Assembly: GCF_000003605.2 (NCBI RefSeq)
Contig: NW_003148771.1
Location: 47,946-75,598 of the forward strand
DNA: 27,653 bases
Direction of reading: 5' to 3'
DNA from: Saccoglossus kowalevskii
Lineage: Eukaryota > Hemichordata > Enteropneusta > Harrimaniidae
Every line of letters starts with the position of its first letter. The stretch's first letter is position 1. The notes under the pieces are model-generated. The model had not been told where the DNA came from, searched no databases, and saw only the letters and a program-made list of their open reading frames with translations. This document shows, piece after piece, positions 1-9,999 of the stretch. The position numbers and the translations under genes were made by a program.

Positions 1-413
1 GTATAGACTGAAGCCGACAAACATAGCAGAACACTCCGTTTGATTTATTGTGTATTTTAAATGATCCACCGATTGTAATTCTGCCATTTCAAGTGCAATT
101 AGTCCAGCTCTAATAGCAGCTGAATTCAACAACATCCACTCGTATCCATCGCCCATCCAGAGACAAACTCTCTCACCAGGTTTTAGACCAAGCTTGACTA
201 AATCACTTGCAAGTTGATTGGTATCATCTAAAAATTGTTTAAATGATATTCGCTTGCCGCTCTCGCAGAACACGAGTGCATCTCTATCCGGAAATTGCCT
301 GGCCACATCATCTTGCAGTTCGTGGACAGTTTTTCCAAGGAAAGGCTGAGCTGAGGCACTGTGATAATAGCTCTTCTGTAGTTTAGTCTTGCAACCACTG
401 CTCATATTGGTAT
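1..413 (-). CDS. Acyl-CoA synthetase (ANL family), 5' coding exon, copy 1, partial
   Basis: The N-terminal 135 codons of an AMP-forming acyl-CoA synthetase-like protein run from an ATG at 405-403 off the left edge with no stop. About eight in ten residues match copy 2 at 19037, including the stretches PFLGKT, RQFPDRDALVFC and CLWMGDGYEW. This is the N-terminal subdomain of the adenylation fold; the ATP-binding and catalytic motifs would lie beyond the window. The start was chosen because copy 2 shares MSSGCKT at the same place. Just upstream both copies keep CTATTTCCCAG followed by ATACCAA, which looks like a 3' splice acceptor (exon start at 413). A consensus donor on the same strand, AAG/GTAAGA with the exon ending at 1330, could close a 5'-UTR intron of about 0.9 kb. 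That pairing is inferred. Substrate unknown; possibly a medium-chain or ACSF2-like enzyme. Confidence 0.85.
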
Positions 414-2520
414 CTGGGAAATAGAACTGGAAATTTATAAAAATGCAAATCACATATATATTTTCTATGACAATCTACTGTATATTTGAATTGGTGAAAT
501 ATATAAATCCTTATAATGGTAAAAATAATGATTTAAATATATTATTGATAACAAACAATTCATTCAAAATTGGTTCTTACTCACAAATTTCATTTAATAT
601 ATATCGGTTTTTAATTTATAAAATGTATGTATATATCAGGAGTGAATAATAGAGCAATATGCATACTCAGAACTAACAATATAACCCATTCAGTCTTGTC
701 TATTCATTGTAAGAGCAGTGCGTTTGGGACGGTGTGGTTTGAGTCTCATTCATGACCCTGTTGAATATTGTATTATTTACTATACGAGCTGTGCCACTAT
801 CCATTTTACTTTGACACAAGGGGACGTAATTGTGTTAGCGTGATAACTTGACAGCTCTGTTACGCTTGCTTGAAAGCTGTTGTACTTGCATGCGAAATGC
901 CAAATACGAGCCACTGTGAAGGTACCAATAAAGTGAATAAACTCCTTTAGCTGTGGTAACTAACAGACCGTAGCTTAAAGCTTCATGCCCACATTTACAT
1001 ATAAATAACCGGGAGTTATTTTACTACTAGTGAATAATTTATGTGTCTACATAGGCGTTGTCAACATTACCTTTTCCACTTTCTTAATTAATCTGACAAA
1101 CAATGTCATAGTTGTGTTTGATATGAATGAAGTTCGAGATTGTACACTAACCACCCGTCTAACTCACAGGTTATTCGTACTGAGTGAAATTTAATGTTCT
1201 ATACATGTTATACTGGCAACAAACAGATACGCCACTTGTTCAATGCTAACACAGACACAAAGAATTCAAACTATAACGCATTACATTGATAATTGTGGAA
1301 TTAACTATGGTATAAATCAGGTATCTTACCTTGACTGCACTGATAGGAGGTTAAGGTAGGTGATATTTTGAACTAATCAGAGCAATGTTATTGTCCAGAC
1401 AATTTGACGCCGCAATACAACACAGTCAATGTATGAAACAAGGCTTGTGTGTGTCCAAATGACGTACCTCTAATACCTAATACTCACCAAACCCTAGATA
1501 AAATGAAATAACCCGGTCACACGGGTCAATGGTTTTAAACACGATGTTTGCTTAGTGGGTCAATTATGCCAGGTCAGATAGCGGCTCTTACAATACAGTG
1601 GTTTACTCCCTACTGTTGGTGTGCGTTTGGACCCAACAGTATCATGGGGAACATTAAACATAAACTTACATACATGAAAATATTTTCAAAATTAATGTAT
1701 AAATGAGAAAATGCTTCACAGGCTAGAGAAAATAACAAAATAAAAAACAACAGCGAATCATTAATGCGTTTACAATACTAGTAAGTGCAATGTGCTCATC
1801 CAACAGTAATTTGTTATCCCCAAACCTTTCATACACTAGTTTTCAACACTTTAAAGTCGTAATATCTGTGATTTTCAACATTTTGTTTGTTTTAATATAG
1901 CTGAAGAATAAAATTTGTTATTATATGTTTGTGTTCTATTGACAAACATTGCGTCAATCATTGCTGCCCCCCCCCCCCCATTTCCCTCGAATAAATCCTA
2001 CTGAACTGGGGTACGGCAATCAACCGCAAGACGTTCTAGATGGTACATTTCTGGCCTGGTTTTCTGCAACTTACACACAATATAGACAACATCACGTCAG
2101 TAAAATGAAACATTAAATAAATTGTCCGTCGCAGTAGATGACAGAACATGCATTTTTAGCCTTCAAGGCATTACTCCTGGACAACCTTCGATTGAAATGA
2201 TTGTCTTAAAAATGAAACCACGCAACGCCACGAGTACGCCGTCGACCAATATAAAAGGCTAGCTGTGATTGGCTGTAGCTCATACGAGATTTGAACGGCA
2301 AATAAAGTAAAAGAAAATGTATAAAATAATAAACAGTCTAGAATATTTACAAAAGTCCTTAATCTGCTACAAACATGTGACATATATACATGTCGAATTT
2401 TTACTTGATAAGATTAGTAGGTGGACAATATTATGTTTTATTTTGAAGCATGTGTGTTAATAAAAAAGATAGAACTGCTGATAATTCATTGATAAATTTT
2501 ACCACATTTTATTAAATTAA
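414..2520. other. Intergenic or 5' intron, no gene recognised
   Basis: AT-rich DNA with only short ORFs of no recognisable family. It holds the candidate donor at 1330-1325 (minus), a run of 13 C at about 1967-1979, and a TATAAAAGG sequence at about 2250-2258 beside an inverted CCAAT box (GATTGG). Much of the left part may be a 5' intron of the minus-strand synthetase. Confidence 0.4.
2248..2275 (+). promoter_or_regulatory. TATA-like box with nearby CCAAT-type element
   Basis: The plus strand reads CCAATATAAAAGGC, close to a metazoan TATA box (TATAAAAG), with GATTGGCT about 15 bases downstream. The local DNA is richer in CpG than its surroundings. No gene that it could drive is visible within a few kb downstream, so it may be a relic promoter of a mobile element or a chance match. 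Confidence 0.2.
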
Positions 2521-2550
2521 TTCTGGGACAGATATTAGACCTAACAGCAA
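2521..2550 (+). repeat. Left terminal inverted repeat
   Basis: Pairs with 3640-3669 in inverted orientation, 29 of 30 bases identical by direct reading. Confidence 0.7.
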
Positions 2551-3422
2551 CTATTCATCGCAGTATAATCTGAACAGTTTCTCAAAATCTGAATAATATA
2601 TTATAGGTGGCATCACTCGTTCATTTTTCAATGTTTGAAAGGCTTCACATTCTACTGAACATATACTTTTGTTTGTCAAATGTATAATGGTCTAGATATA
2701 TAGCCTTCGATATCTTCGGTAATATTGGCTTGACCCACCAAAAGCACTAGATTTCTTAACATTTGTAAAAATTCCATTAGTTGTTTGGGGATTTGTTTTA
2801 ATACGATACTTGTATATTATGTGGCCTCGAATTGTATAATTAACTAATTTTAAGTTCATGTTGATAAAAAAAAAAGTCGGTAACTTTCTTACAGTTTCAC
2901 CTAGCATACCATTTTGCTAATCAAAGTAAGATATTATGGTTCCCGGTGATATTGGTATCACTCTTCTGTTTATTGCGTGTTATGTTATTTTAAAAATGCC
3001 GACAAAGGATGCATCATGATCGTTGACTTCTCCATAATTGTTCACTTACCGACGTTTTTAAGACGTAATGCATAAATTACCATTTTCTGTAATCGCTTTC
3101 CATCAATGTACCTTCAAAGCTCGTCTGAATTGATATTACCTACTTTATTACATTTAATGTTGTATCAGTATATATCCTCAAGACACTGCACATATTATAC
3201 ATGAGATTCAAAGTTGTGTGGACTAGAACCAGAAATATACCATTTTTCGTTCACTGCGAGTTCCCGCCTTATGCATGAAATCGAACGTTAAAAATAGGAC
3301 AAACAAATTTCGCAGGGTCGCAATAACGTCAAAACAAACAAGACGTGTGGGACAGACGCGGCTATTTCGCTATCATTTGATGTTGGTCAATTTTGCTAAG
3401 GTAAGTGTATCTCAACTTCATA

Positions 3423-3447
3423 CCCCCCCCCCCTTCCCCCCCCCCTA
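3423..3447. repeat. Poly-C/poly-pyrimidine tract
   Basis: Two runs of C separated by TT, then CCTACGG. A second C run lies at about 1967-1979 and a G run at about 24916-24925. Such tracts are prone to slippage and to length errors in assembly. Confidence 0.8.
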
Positions 3448-3639
3448 CGGAAGCTCGAAATTTCGACATTAATCTGAAATAAAAGTAATTTAAGTTCAAA
3501 ATCAAATCATTCGATTTTCGAAGCTGGCGCTGTGTTCACATCAGTGTAGATATATTTAGTCAGACAGTTCACTAGATTTTTTTAATCACAAAAATAGCTT
3601 TTCACTTGATAAGTTTCTAAACATGTTCAATGGTTGTAC

Positions 3640-3669
3640 TTGTTGTTAGGTCTAATATCTGTCCCAGAA
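3640..3669 (-). repeat. Right terminal inverted repeat
   Basis: Inverted partner of 2521-2550. The one difference is a C/T change at the fourth base from the inner end. Confidence 0.7.
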
Positions 3670-3830
3670 GTAATAATAGTTTTATGAATAGACTTAATTA
3701 ACATATGAATAAAACTGTAAGGTTTACTAATTTACATATGATACGTAACACCACGTCACTAAATGAAATATTCAAGGCAGGTGGAAGGTGCTTTAAAGCA
3801 CTTGCTTTTAATGAATTCATCAGTACAAAA

Positions 3831-4391
3831 TTACAACACAATATTTACTTTTTTATCGCCAAGTTGAATTTGAATAGAAATGCTTTGAAAGGAACCTCTA
3901 GATTCACTTTGAATGGTGGTCGCTATTGGTTGCGTACAATGAGGTGATGACACGCGTTCTTTTTGGTCCTTGGTGCCAAGTTCAACCACTGGATTTGGCA
4001 GCTGCAGAGCATCAGACACTGTTTTCTGTAGTGAAGTGCTGGTGTGCTTGTATGTGCGCAGACCATCATCAGAGCGGTTCCCGGTGCGTTCTTTGATAAG
4101 TTGCTCATCGAAGTGGCTGCTGTAACCTCGAAATAACATACAATTTAATCAGTTATACATTAACAAATAAAAAAGAAGTCAGCATTTCAAGCTCGCAATC
4201 CACGTGCATAAACTTAATATTCTATTGCCTCGTACAACAAAAAGACGAAGAAGCGTGTATTATTAACTTACTAATGAACGTGATTGCAATTATAACACAT
4301 ACTAACCTTGCCAGAATGACCTGTGTGGTATCCTGTTATGCCTGCCAGATCACACATTCTCGACGTATATTGAGTATTAATCCAGATCTTT
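3831..4391 (-). pseudogene. Crypton-like tyrosine recombinase (DUF3504-type) C-terminal region, two exons
   Basis: Exon 1 (about 4391-4307) encodes SRMCDLAGITGYHTGHSGK and ends at a donor, AAG/GTTAGTATG. Exon 2 starts at 4126 after a TTTCGAG acceptor with VTAAT, then in a shifted frame reads DEQLIKERTGNRSDDG, LRTYKHTS and VSDAL. In Crypton-derived and KIAA1958/ZMYM-type recombinases this region reads roughly HS.R.TAAT, DEQLI.ERTGHRS, R.Y.RTS. Here the HxxR arginine is Lys (HSGK) and the next catalytic His is Asn (TGNRS), so strand-transfer activity is unlikely. A one-base shift after VTAAT is needed to join the frames. The upstream catalytic domain was not found. Either a decayed Crypton or part of a domesticated relative; family match from memory of conserved motifs. 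Confidence 0.6.
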
Positions 4392-4930
4392 TGCTTAGAT
4401 TATTTCAATGTCCCACCCTTGCTGACACAGGGGCGTAGGTAAAATGGACCAGATGGGGGTAGACAATTCAAATACTTTGTCAATAGTTTTATCACACAAC
4501 GCGGATTTTTCGTATCACTATACTGGCGAACGTTTTCAATTTCGGAGTATACTGAGACTCGAAGACGTCCGAATAGGTGACTATGCTGAAGTAATGCCAT
4601 AGTGGGAATGAATAACACGCTCGCTCGACTGATCCACCTGGGTATGTGTAGTCAGTCTGTCGACCCGTCAGGTTATTGTAGTACCAATGCATTACATCAT
4701 TAAGTACAATTAGAAGAAATAAATGCATACCCAGATGTAGGGTGGTGGCTAATTCATATGCAGATCCGTATTGGTCGACCACCGAATAACATCGTAAAAC
4801 CGTGGATATTTTTCGACCTCGTGAGGTTTACAACATTCTACCCGCAACAGTGAAGTTTAGAATTGTGAACCTACTCGAACCTGTACAATTACATATACTC
4901 AATACGACTGGAACTAGAATTACACCTTTT
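4392..4930. other. No gene recognised
   Basis: Only short overlapping ORFs without known motifs. It could hold the 5' LTR or leader of the Ty3 element that starts coding near 4935, but I could not define LTR ends or a primer-binding site. Confidence 0.35.
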
Positions 4931-4934
4931 CAGC

Positions 4935-5625
4935 ATGGATATTGTTAATGAACTTAAAGAGTCGGGTAGAGCTTGGGGTATGAAGGGGAAAGGCTTGATT
5001 CAAGTTGTGAGGGCAGAGCGTGAACAGCGAGAGGGCGTGAGAAGATAGAAAAGAAGCGCGAGGAGAGGGATTAGTGAGCAGTCAAACATGAGGTTGAAAA
5101 ATGAACGTGATGCTGAAAATGTGAGGAAAGAGACAGTGAACATAAGGCATTAGAGAGAAAGAAAGAACAAGACCGCGAAGAAAGAGAGAAAGAGACAGTA
5201 AGAGGTTACATTCGGAAGCTAATGGTCAAAGCTTTGTTGAAAACATTATAATATGAATGAAGAAGGTGGGACTAGTAGGGCAGAAGGTAGAGGTAGCATT
5301 TTGCAATTTGCAGCTAGGTTAGGTGGTTATTATGACCGATGGGTAGAAGACAAGAGTTTCAAAGGAGCTAATGAGTACTTTTGGTAATGAGTTGTCCATT
5401 TTTATAGGTGAAAGATCACCTAACTCTGTTAAAGAAAGGGCTGACTTCGCAGATGCTTGTAACCAGACAGGTTGTAAAAAACTAGCCAGTTTCAAGGTGG
5501 TCAGAGTCAGAAAGGTCAGTTCTGGAGCACAGGTCAGAAATATAAAGCACCGGGTCAATTTGGCTAGTATAAGCCAAGGTCAGACTGTGGTGATCCAAGT
5601 CGCTATCAGATGTCCTAAGCGTTAA
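4935..5625 (+). pseudogene. Ty3-type gag remnant
   Basis: The first stretch (4935-5048) reads MDIVNELKESGRAWGMKGKG followed by an Arg/Glu-rich helix like the N-terminus of metazoan Ty3 gag proteins, then a TAG. After stops the charged pattern continues to about 5215. A second block starts near 5330 (DKSFKGANEYFW), then in another frame from 5371 reads GNELSIFIGERSPNSVKERA, resembling the SCAN-like capsid segment (S.EL..FL.ER.P.SVKE.). The 5371 ATG is internal, not a real start. A (GAT)n run at about 5698-5715 lies just downstream, where a zinc knuckle would be expected, and none is intact. Confidence 0.6.
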
Positions 5626-5748
5626 AAATGTCCAAGCCTCAGGTTAAGTCATCTGCTAGGTTTGCATGTGCTCGGTATAGTCATAATGATTCACGGGATG
5701 ATGATGATGATGATGAATGGCACATGCCGGTAAGCCCCAGTAGCTAGA

Positions 5749-5830
5749 CTATATATAGATACACCCGTTTATGTTGGTGAGGACGAGGCACTGTGTATGA
5801 GAACCCCAGTGTATGATCTTATTTTAGTAA
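5749..5830 (+). pseudogene. Retroviral-type aspartic protease C-terminal remnant
   Basis: One frame reads DTPVYVGEDEALCMRTPVYD followed by LIL, which matches the C-terminal end of Ty3/Gmr1-like proteases (DTPY..GEVEALCM..PVYDLI.GN). The active-site DTG is not visible upstream. A stop follows shortly. Confidence 0.55.
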
Positions 5831-5939
5831 TACTAGTATTATGATTTAGATTTAGCCCAAGAGGTAGGTTCATGGTGAAGGTTGTTCTCCAAGCATTGAG
5901 ATAAGATAGCCTTCATTTAGTGGGAGTGGTTGTGAACCC

Positions 5940-7300
5940 CCATTGATACCAGTCAGGATGATAGTGTTGAACTTGTTGTGGTACAGACTAAGGCTCAGAA
6001 GTTAGCTGGGGAAAGGCCATTACTTAGGCTTATAATTCCTGAGTTTAAGGAATTGCATAGCAAGAAACCTATTATTGTGGATGTAGTGCAAGAGGCACAG
6101 CAGTATGATTTTATATTAAAACATGCTAGGGAGTTAGTGAGTATAGGTGAGTAGTTGATCACAACAGGTCGTAACAATTGTGCACGGTTTTTGAAGGGGC
6201 TGTATATGAAGTTTCAGTAACCTCCTGTTGATAGAGAACGTGTGTTCCCAGTTTGTTGTATCATTGTGTGATCAAGCACTAGCACTTGTTTATGAGTCAG
6301 TTATGGCAGGTCATCTGGGTGCTAAGACTACAGATACAATAGCAACTTAGCCTGGGATGCAGGATGATGTTATTATGTATTGCACGTCATGAGATATATG
6401 TCAGAAGACCACTGCTAAGGGTCGAGTTAGCAAGGTAACGTTATCCGATATGGTGTTGATTGAAATTCCATTTCAAATGATAGCTATGTATCTGATTGGT
6501 CTGATCGGTCGAGCGACTGAGAGAGGTCATAGGTCCAATTTAACTGTTGTAGAGTATGCTTCATGATATTCTGAAGTTGTAGTGTTAAAGAAAATCAGTT
6601 AGTATGTGTAGTAGGATTGATGTACCCAAATAAGTTTTAACTGAATTTTACGGTTTGTATCTGACATTATGAAGGGCGTAAGTAGTGTGTTGTTTATTAA
6701 ACAATTAGTAACTACTCCATATCACCCATAATCTAATGGATTGGGTGAGCGGATCAATGCTACTTTGAAAAATATATAGAATCGCATGTGTCCAGAACGG
6801 CCCAGGGATTTGAGTACTATTTGCCTATAGAGAAACTCCTCAGGAGTGTCCAGCAATTTTACCCTTCTATCTTATTAAGGGAAGAACAGCGAGGGCTCAA
6901 TGATGATTTAAGAGAGTTGTGGACAAAGGAGGCCACTACACTAGATGTTGAAACTACATATCAGTATGTCCTTAATTTGCTATATTGCCTTGAAGAGACA
7001 TGTAAGTTAGCTAAGGCAATAGTTAGATACAAAAAGTGTTATGGTAGGAAGGCCAGGGATAAGAAGTTCCAACTTCGTGACAGAGTGTTAGTGTTACTTC
7101 CCACTGTCTACAATAAGTTGTTGATGCAATGGCAGGAGCCATACGTAATTAAGGAGAAAGTTAGCATGATGGATTACAGAATGGATGTGAAGGGCAATGT
7201 GAAAATTTATCATAACTTGAACTTGATTGAAAGGGGCAAACTGAATGACAAGAAAGTAGTTGTAGGTGATGGGGGAGGGGTGGCTGCAGACCTGACCTAA
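5940..7300 (+). pseudogene. Ty3/Gypsy integrase, inactivated
   Basis: From about 5975 the frame VVQTKAQ, PEFKELHSKKPIIVDVVQEA matches the spacer before integrase. The zinc-binding part survives as AGHLGAKTT-like and DICQKTTAKGRVSKV in alternating frames (about 6300-6435). The core keeps ATERGHRSNLTVVEYAS, but the first catalytic Asp is Tyr (IAMYLIGLIG for IAxDLxGP). The block around the second Asp is missing, and TTPYHP, SNGLGERINATLK near 6710-6770 retains the Glu region. The C-terminal domain is the best kept, 6788-7300, with LRELWTKEATT, VLVLLPT, NKLLMQW, DYRMDVKGNVKIYH. The protein cannot be catalytic. The M at 6788 is not a genuine start. Confidence 0.8.
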
Positions 7301-7647
7301 CACGACTTTGCCATTCAAGGATCTACACGTGTTTTTTTTTAGGAGAGGAATACTTATACACGGCGTTTGTAACAACGTTTTACTGCGGCGTTCGCTACTG
7401 AAAAACCGAGGAAAGGATTAAACAGCAGGATTAACGCGAGTAATCGAGCGAGTAGCAGGGTACGACCTGGACGTGCATTATATTGAAGCTACAACCAGGA
7501 GCTAGGAATGCTAAAGGCCTCCTATTTCTTTTCTTTTTTAATAATGGTGAAACGTTGTTACAAGATACATAATCGATATTTAACATTAAATAAATATTTC
7601 TACCACATTCATTTTCTAAATTTTGTTTTGGATCCACAAAACATAAT
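7301..7647. other. No gene recognised
   Basis: The sequence leaves the integrase frame after 7300. A T run (about 7333-7341) and a relatively CpG-rich stretch at 7360-7480 follow. It could be residual retroelement DNA, but the expected RT domain is not readable in any frame. Confidence 0.35.
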
Positions 7648-8578
7648 TTTACCAGTATGCAAAATTACAAGAAAATAATATGTATTAGGGTCATTTTTTT
7701 AGTAACAGTTGTAAGGCGCAGGTTTCAAACTGACGAGAAGCAGAACCTTTTTGGCATAATCTAGCTGAAACCAAAAAAATTAGCGAACAATAATAATCAG
7801 CAATGATGTTCGTTTTAAATTTCAGCAAATTTCATTTTGTATAACTTGAGCATCAGAGTATTCAGTATTGCAGAAAAGATTCTTGATATGCTAGGTTCAA
7901 TAGAATCATTTGTACATGTGTACAAATTAATTACTTATACCAACCTGTATGTGATTGACCCATAATAACGGCATTATCTTATAACGGCAGTTATTGTGTT
8001 TACAAACACGCTCTCATAACGAATTCATAACCATAAGGAGCGTACTTTACCGGTATGCAGAATTACAAGAAAATAATATGTATTATGGTAATTTGGTAGT
8101 AACAGTTGGGAGGCGCACGTTTTAAAGTGATGAGAAGCAGAACATTTTTGGCATAATCGAGCTGAAACCAAAGAAGCTAGTGAAAAATAACAATCAACAA
8201 TAATGTTCATTTTGTATAACTTTAGCATCAGTGTATTCAGTATTGAGGAAACGATTCCAGATACGCTAGGTTCAATATAATTATGTGTGGATTCACGTCT
8301 TATACAGGTGTTAGCTGAACTAAATGTAATTTATCTGGAGCTAAATGCATCTATTCAGACCACATATTTTTCTAAGTTTATATACTAGTATAATGTGTTC
8401 ACAGACAATAATCACACTTTCGTGGGCCTAGTCTGCAGACACAGTAATGGTACCGCCATTCATTGCCATTATAATAAACTACACGTGTACAAATTAATTA
8501 CTTATACCAACTTGTATGCGATAGACCCATAATAACGGCATTATCAATAGTATATTGTGTTCACAGACACGCTCTCGA
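7648..8578 (+). repeat. Diverged tandem duplication, unit about 0.4-0.53 kb
   Basis: Unit 1 (7648-8016) and unit 2 (8046-8578) are direct repeats. The first block (TTACC.GTATGC.AATTACAA through CTAGGTTCAATA) occurs at 7648-7903 and 8046-8279. The second block (GTACAAATTAATTACTTATA through CACGCTCTC) occurs at 7919-8016 and 8486-8574. Unit 2 carries about 200 extra bases between the blocks (about 8285-8480), and unit 1 carries a short extra TTCAGCAAA-type segment. Point differences and small gaps show the duplication is old. No coding capacity is evident. Confidence 0.75.
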
Positions 8579-8739
8579 TGACCTGATCTAGATCTCCATA
8601 TATTGTTTCCTAAATGTGTAACTCGTGTATCAATAAACTAATATACTTTAAAAAAACTTCATCATAAAATGCAAAAATGTTTTAGTACATTTCCTATCAA
8701 CAAGTATGTAGTTCGGACAAGATTCATTCATTCCTTTAC

Positions 8740-8802
8740 CTGTATTGTCTTGTTCTAATTGAGCTACTTCAGTAACAAGTTTTGCTGCACCTTGATATTC
8801 AC
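8740..8802 (-). pseudogene. C-terminal exon of the same minus-strand gene (helical segment 2), 63 nt
   Basis: Bounded by TTAAATTCAG/GTGAATATC (start 8802) and AATACAG/GTAAAGG (end 8740). It encodes EYQGAAKLVTEVAQLEQDNT, an amphipathic helix. Exactly 63 bases, so it keeps the frame. If the donor is not used, the frame reads through to a TAA near 8650. Confidence 0.45.
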
Positions 8803-8948
8803 CTGAATTTAATACAAACATCCATAGACACACATTAGTTGAAATAGTAATGAATGTGTATCATTGTTTAATTCTTTACATATACTATAAACCAGTAGCC
8901 AGTCAAATAAATTTGATGTTCACTAACGAAGGTTGAATAATTGCTCAC

Positions 8949-9055
8949 CAACAACAGCCTTCCCGTTTCCATCCACAAATATCTGCTGCGATAATGTCTT
9001 CTTCAGACTTTCTAGATCATGTGTGTTCTTCCTTTCATTACATAAATTTGTTATA
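8949..9055 (-). pseudogene. C-terminal exon of the same minus-strand gene (helical segment 1)
   Basis: The frame NERKNTHDLESLKKTLSQQI, FVDGNGKAVV ends at a donor (GTTG/GTGAGC, exon end 8949). Splicing to the acceptor at 8802 is in phase (VV + G EYQG). No family name for this part. Confidence 0.4.
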
Positions 9056-9094
9056 TTTAGGAAAAAGAAAAGTGTGTAGTAGCCGACATTGTAT

Positions 9095-9240
9095 TTAAAA
9101 AATAGGTGTCGTGTTTCCGTGAGGTGTGCAACTGTTCAGCAGCATTAGATAATAACTTCTTTACTTTGATCCAAAATTCATTAATGTTGACTTCATCACA
9201 TATAGGAGATGCCTCATGTGGTAACTTCAGTTTTGCAGAT
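9095..9240 (-). pseudogene. SWIM/HMGXB3-like gene, EVNIxxFW exon
   Basis: The frame KLKLPHEASPICDEVNINEF continues as WIKVKKLLSNAAEQLHTSRK. DEVNINEFWIKV matches the DGEVNI..FW..V segment that follows the FEALTDH block in the family, and it lies in the expected order downstream on this strand. A possible acceptor (GCAAAACTGAAG) sits just upstream. Confidence 0.4.
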
Positions 9241-9853
9241 TGACAACGTAAGCAAATAAAAGCACAATCAGTATGAAAGACATGTAATTATGGCAGTTTT
9301 TATGTTTTGGAATATAAAACAGACAGACTGGTTTGTGTTTTAGATTGTGCTAATTTTATACTTATTAAAGCATTCTAGTATAAAAGGCATACATAAAATA
9401 TGGCTACTACATAATTTTCAGTGCACAAGTTCATCTGACAATGAATATTGGTTTACATGGTATTATAACAAAGGCATATCAGCATAGCATTTTACTATAA
9501 CAAGGTAAACATAAACATTGTATTGTAAAACATATGGTAATTATGAGGTTAGAACGTGTGTGAATGACAGAACAGTACAGTACGGGGTAGCTATCGACTG
9601 AGCAGAATAATCAAATTGCTGTGCTTAGTTCTCTTGGAAATATCTTGTAGTCGTTCCGTATTCGGAATTTCCATTTCCTAATATGGTAGGATGCAGATGC
9701 CCAGCGCAAACGGCATTCTGCAAGTTATGGTCTGTATGATTGTATTTAAGTGGAACATGTAGTTTGTTATTGTAATGGACTGATAATAATTTAAAACTAC
9801 ACTTTATATTATTATATATATATATACATACCATCAATATATATTGTACATAC

Positions 9854-9975
9854 CATCCAACCGGAAAAAAGCTTTTCTTTGCAGATCTGAAATAAGTACT
9901 TGAGAGTTGTTCTCACACAGGACACATGAAAACTTGTAGTAATGGTCTGTTAATGCCTCAAAATGTTGATAAACA
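9854..9975 (-). pseudogene. SWIM/HMGXB3-like gene, FEALTDH exon
   Basis: An open frame FINVYQHFEALTDHYYKFSC, VLCENNSQVLISDLQRKAFF, RLD ends at a good donor (GGATG/GTATGT, exon end 9854). Family members carry HFEALT.H.Y.YSC..CGYHP...DL.KK. here, so this is the most diagnostic block of the gene. The 5' limit of the exon is uncertain. Confidence 0.5.
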
Positions 9976-9999
9976 TTAATAAAACAATAATATTGTAAT

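Larger units (their letters stand above)
2521..3669. mobile_element. Candidate non-autonomous DNA transposon with 30-bp terminal inverted repeats
   Basis: The left end (2521-2550) starts TTCTGGGACAGATATTAGAC. The right end (3640-3669) is its reverse complement with a single mismatch over 30 bases. The repeats enclose about 1.15 kb that contains no intact transposase. I could not find a convincing target-site duplication in the flanks, so the superfamily is undetermined. The interior holds a short C-rich microsatellite and short ORFs without recognisable domains. Confidence 0.55.
4935..7300 (+). mobile_element. Degenerate Ty3/Gypsy LTR retrotransposon, gag-protease-integrase order
   Basis: A plus-strand retroelement corpse readable in pieces across all frames: a charged gag N-terminus from the ATG at about 4935, a SCAN-like gag segment (about 5371-5470), a protease C-terminus (about 5749-5828), an integrase zinc-binding and core domain (about 6230-6780), and an integrase C-terminal domain (6788-7300). 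Many stops and shifts separate the parts. The protease tail is followed by a VVQTKAQ-type spacer and then integrase, with no reverse transcriptase or RNase H between. This matches the Gmr1-like order, in which integrase precedes RT, with the 3' RT part lost after about 7320. LTRs were not identified. Confidence 0.75.

Noticed and set aside
8745-9290. PHD finger from the string HTDCAFICLRCQ
   Set aside because: Only part of the Cys/His pattern is present, and the segment is more likely intron read into the EVNIxEFW exon.
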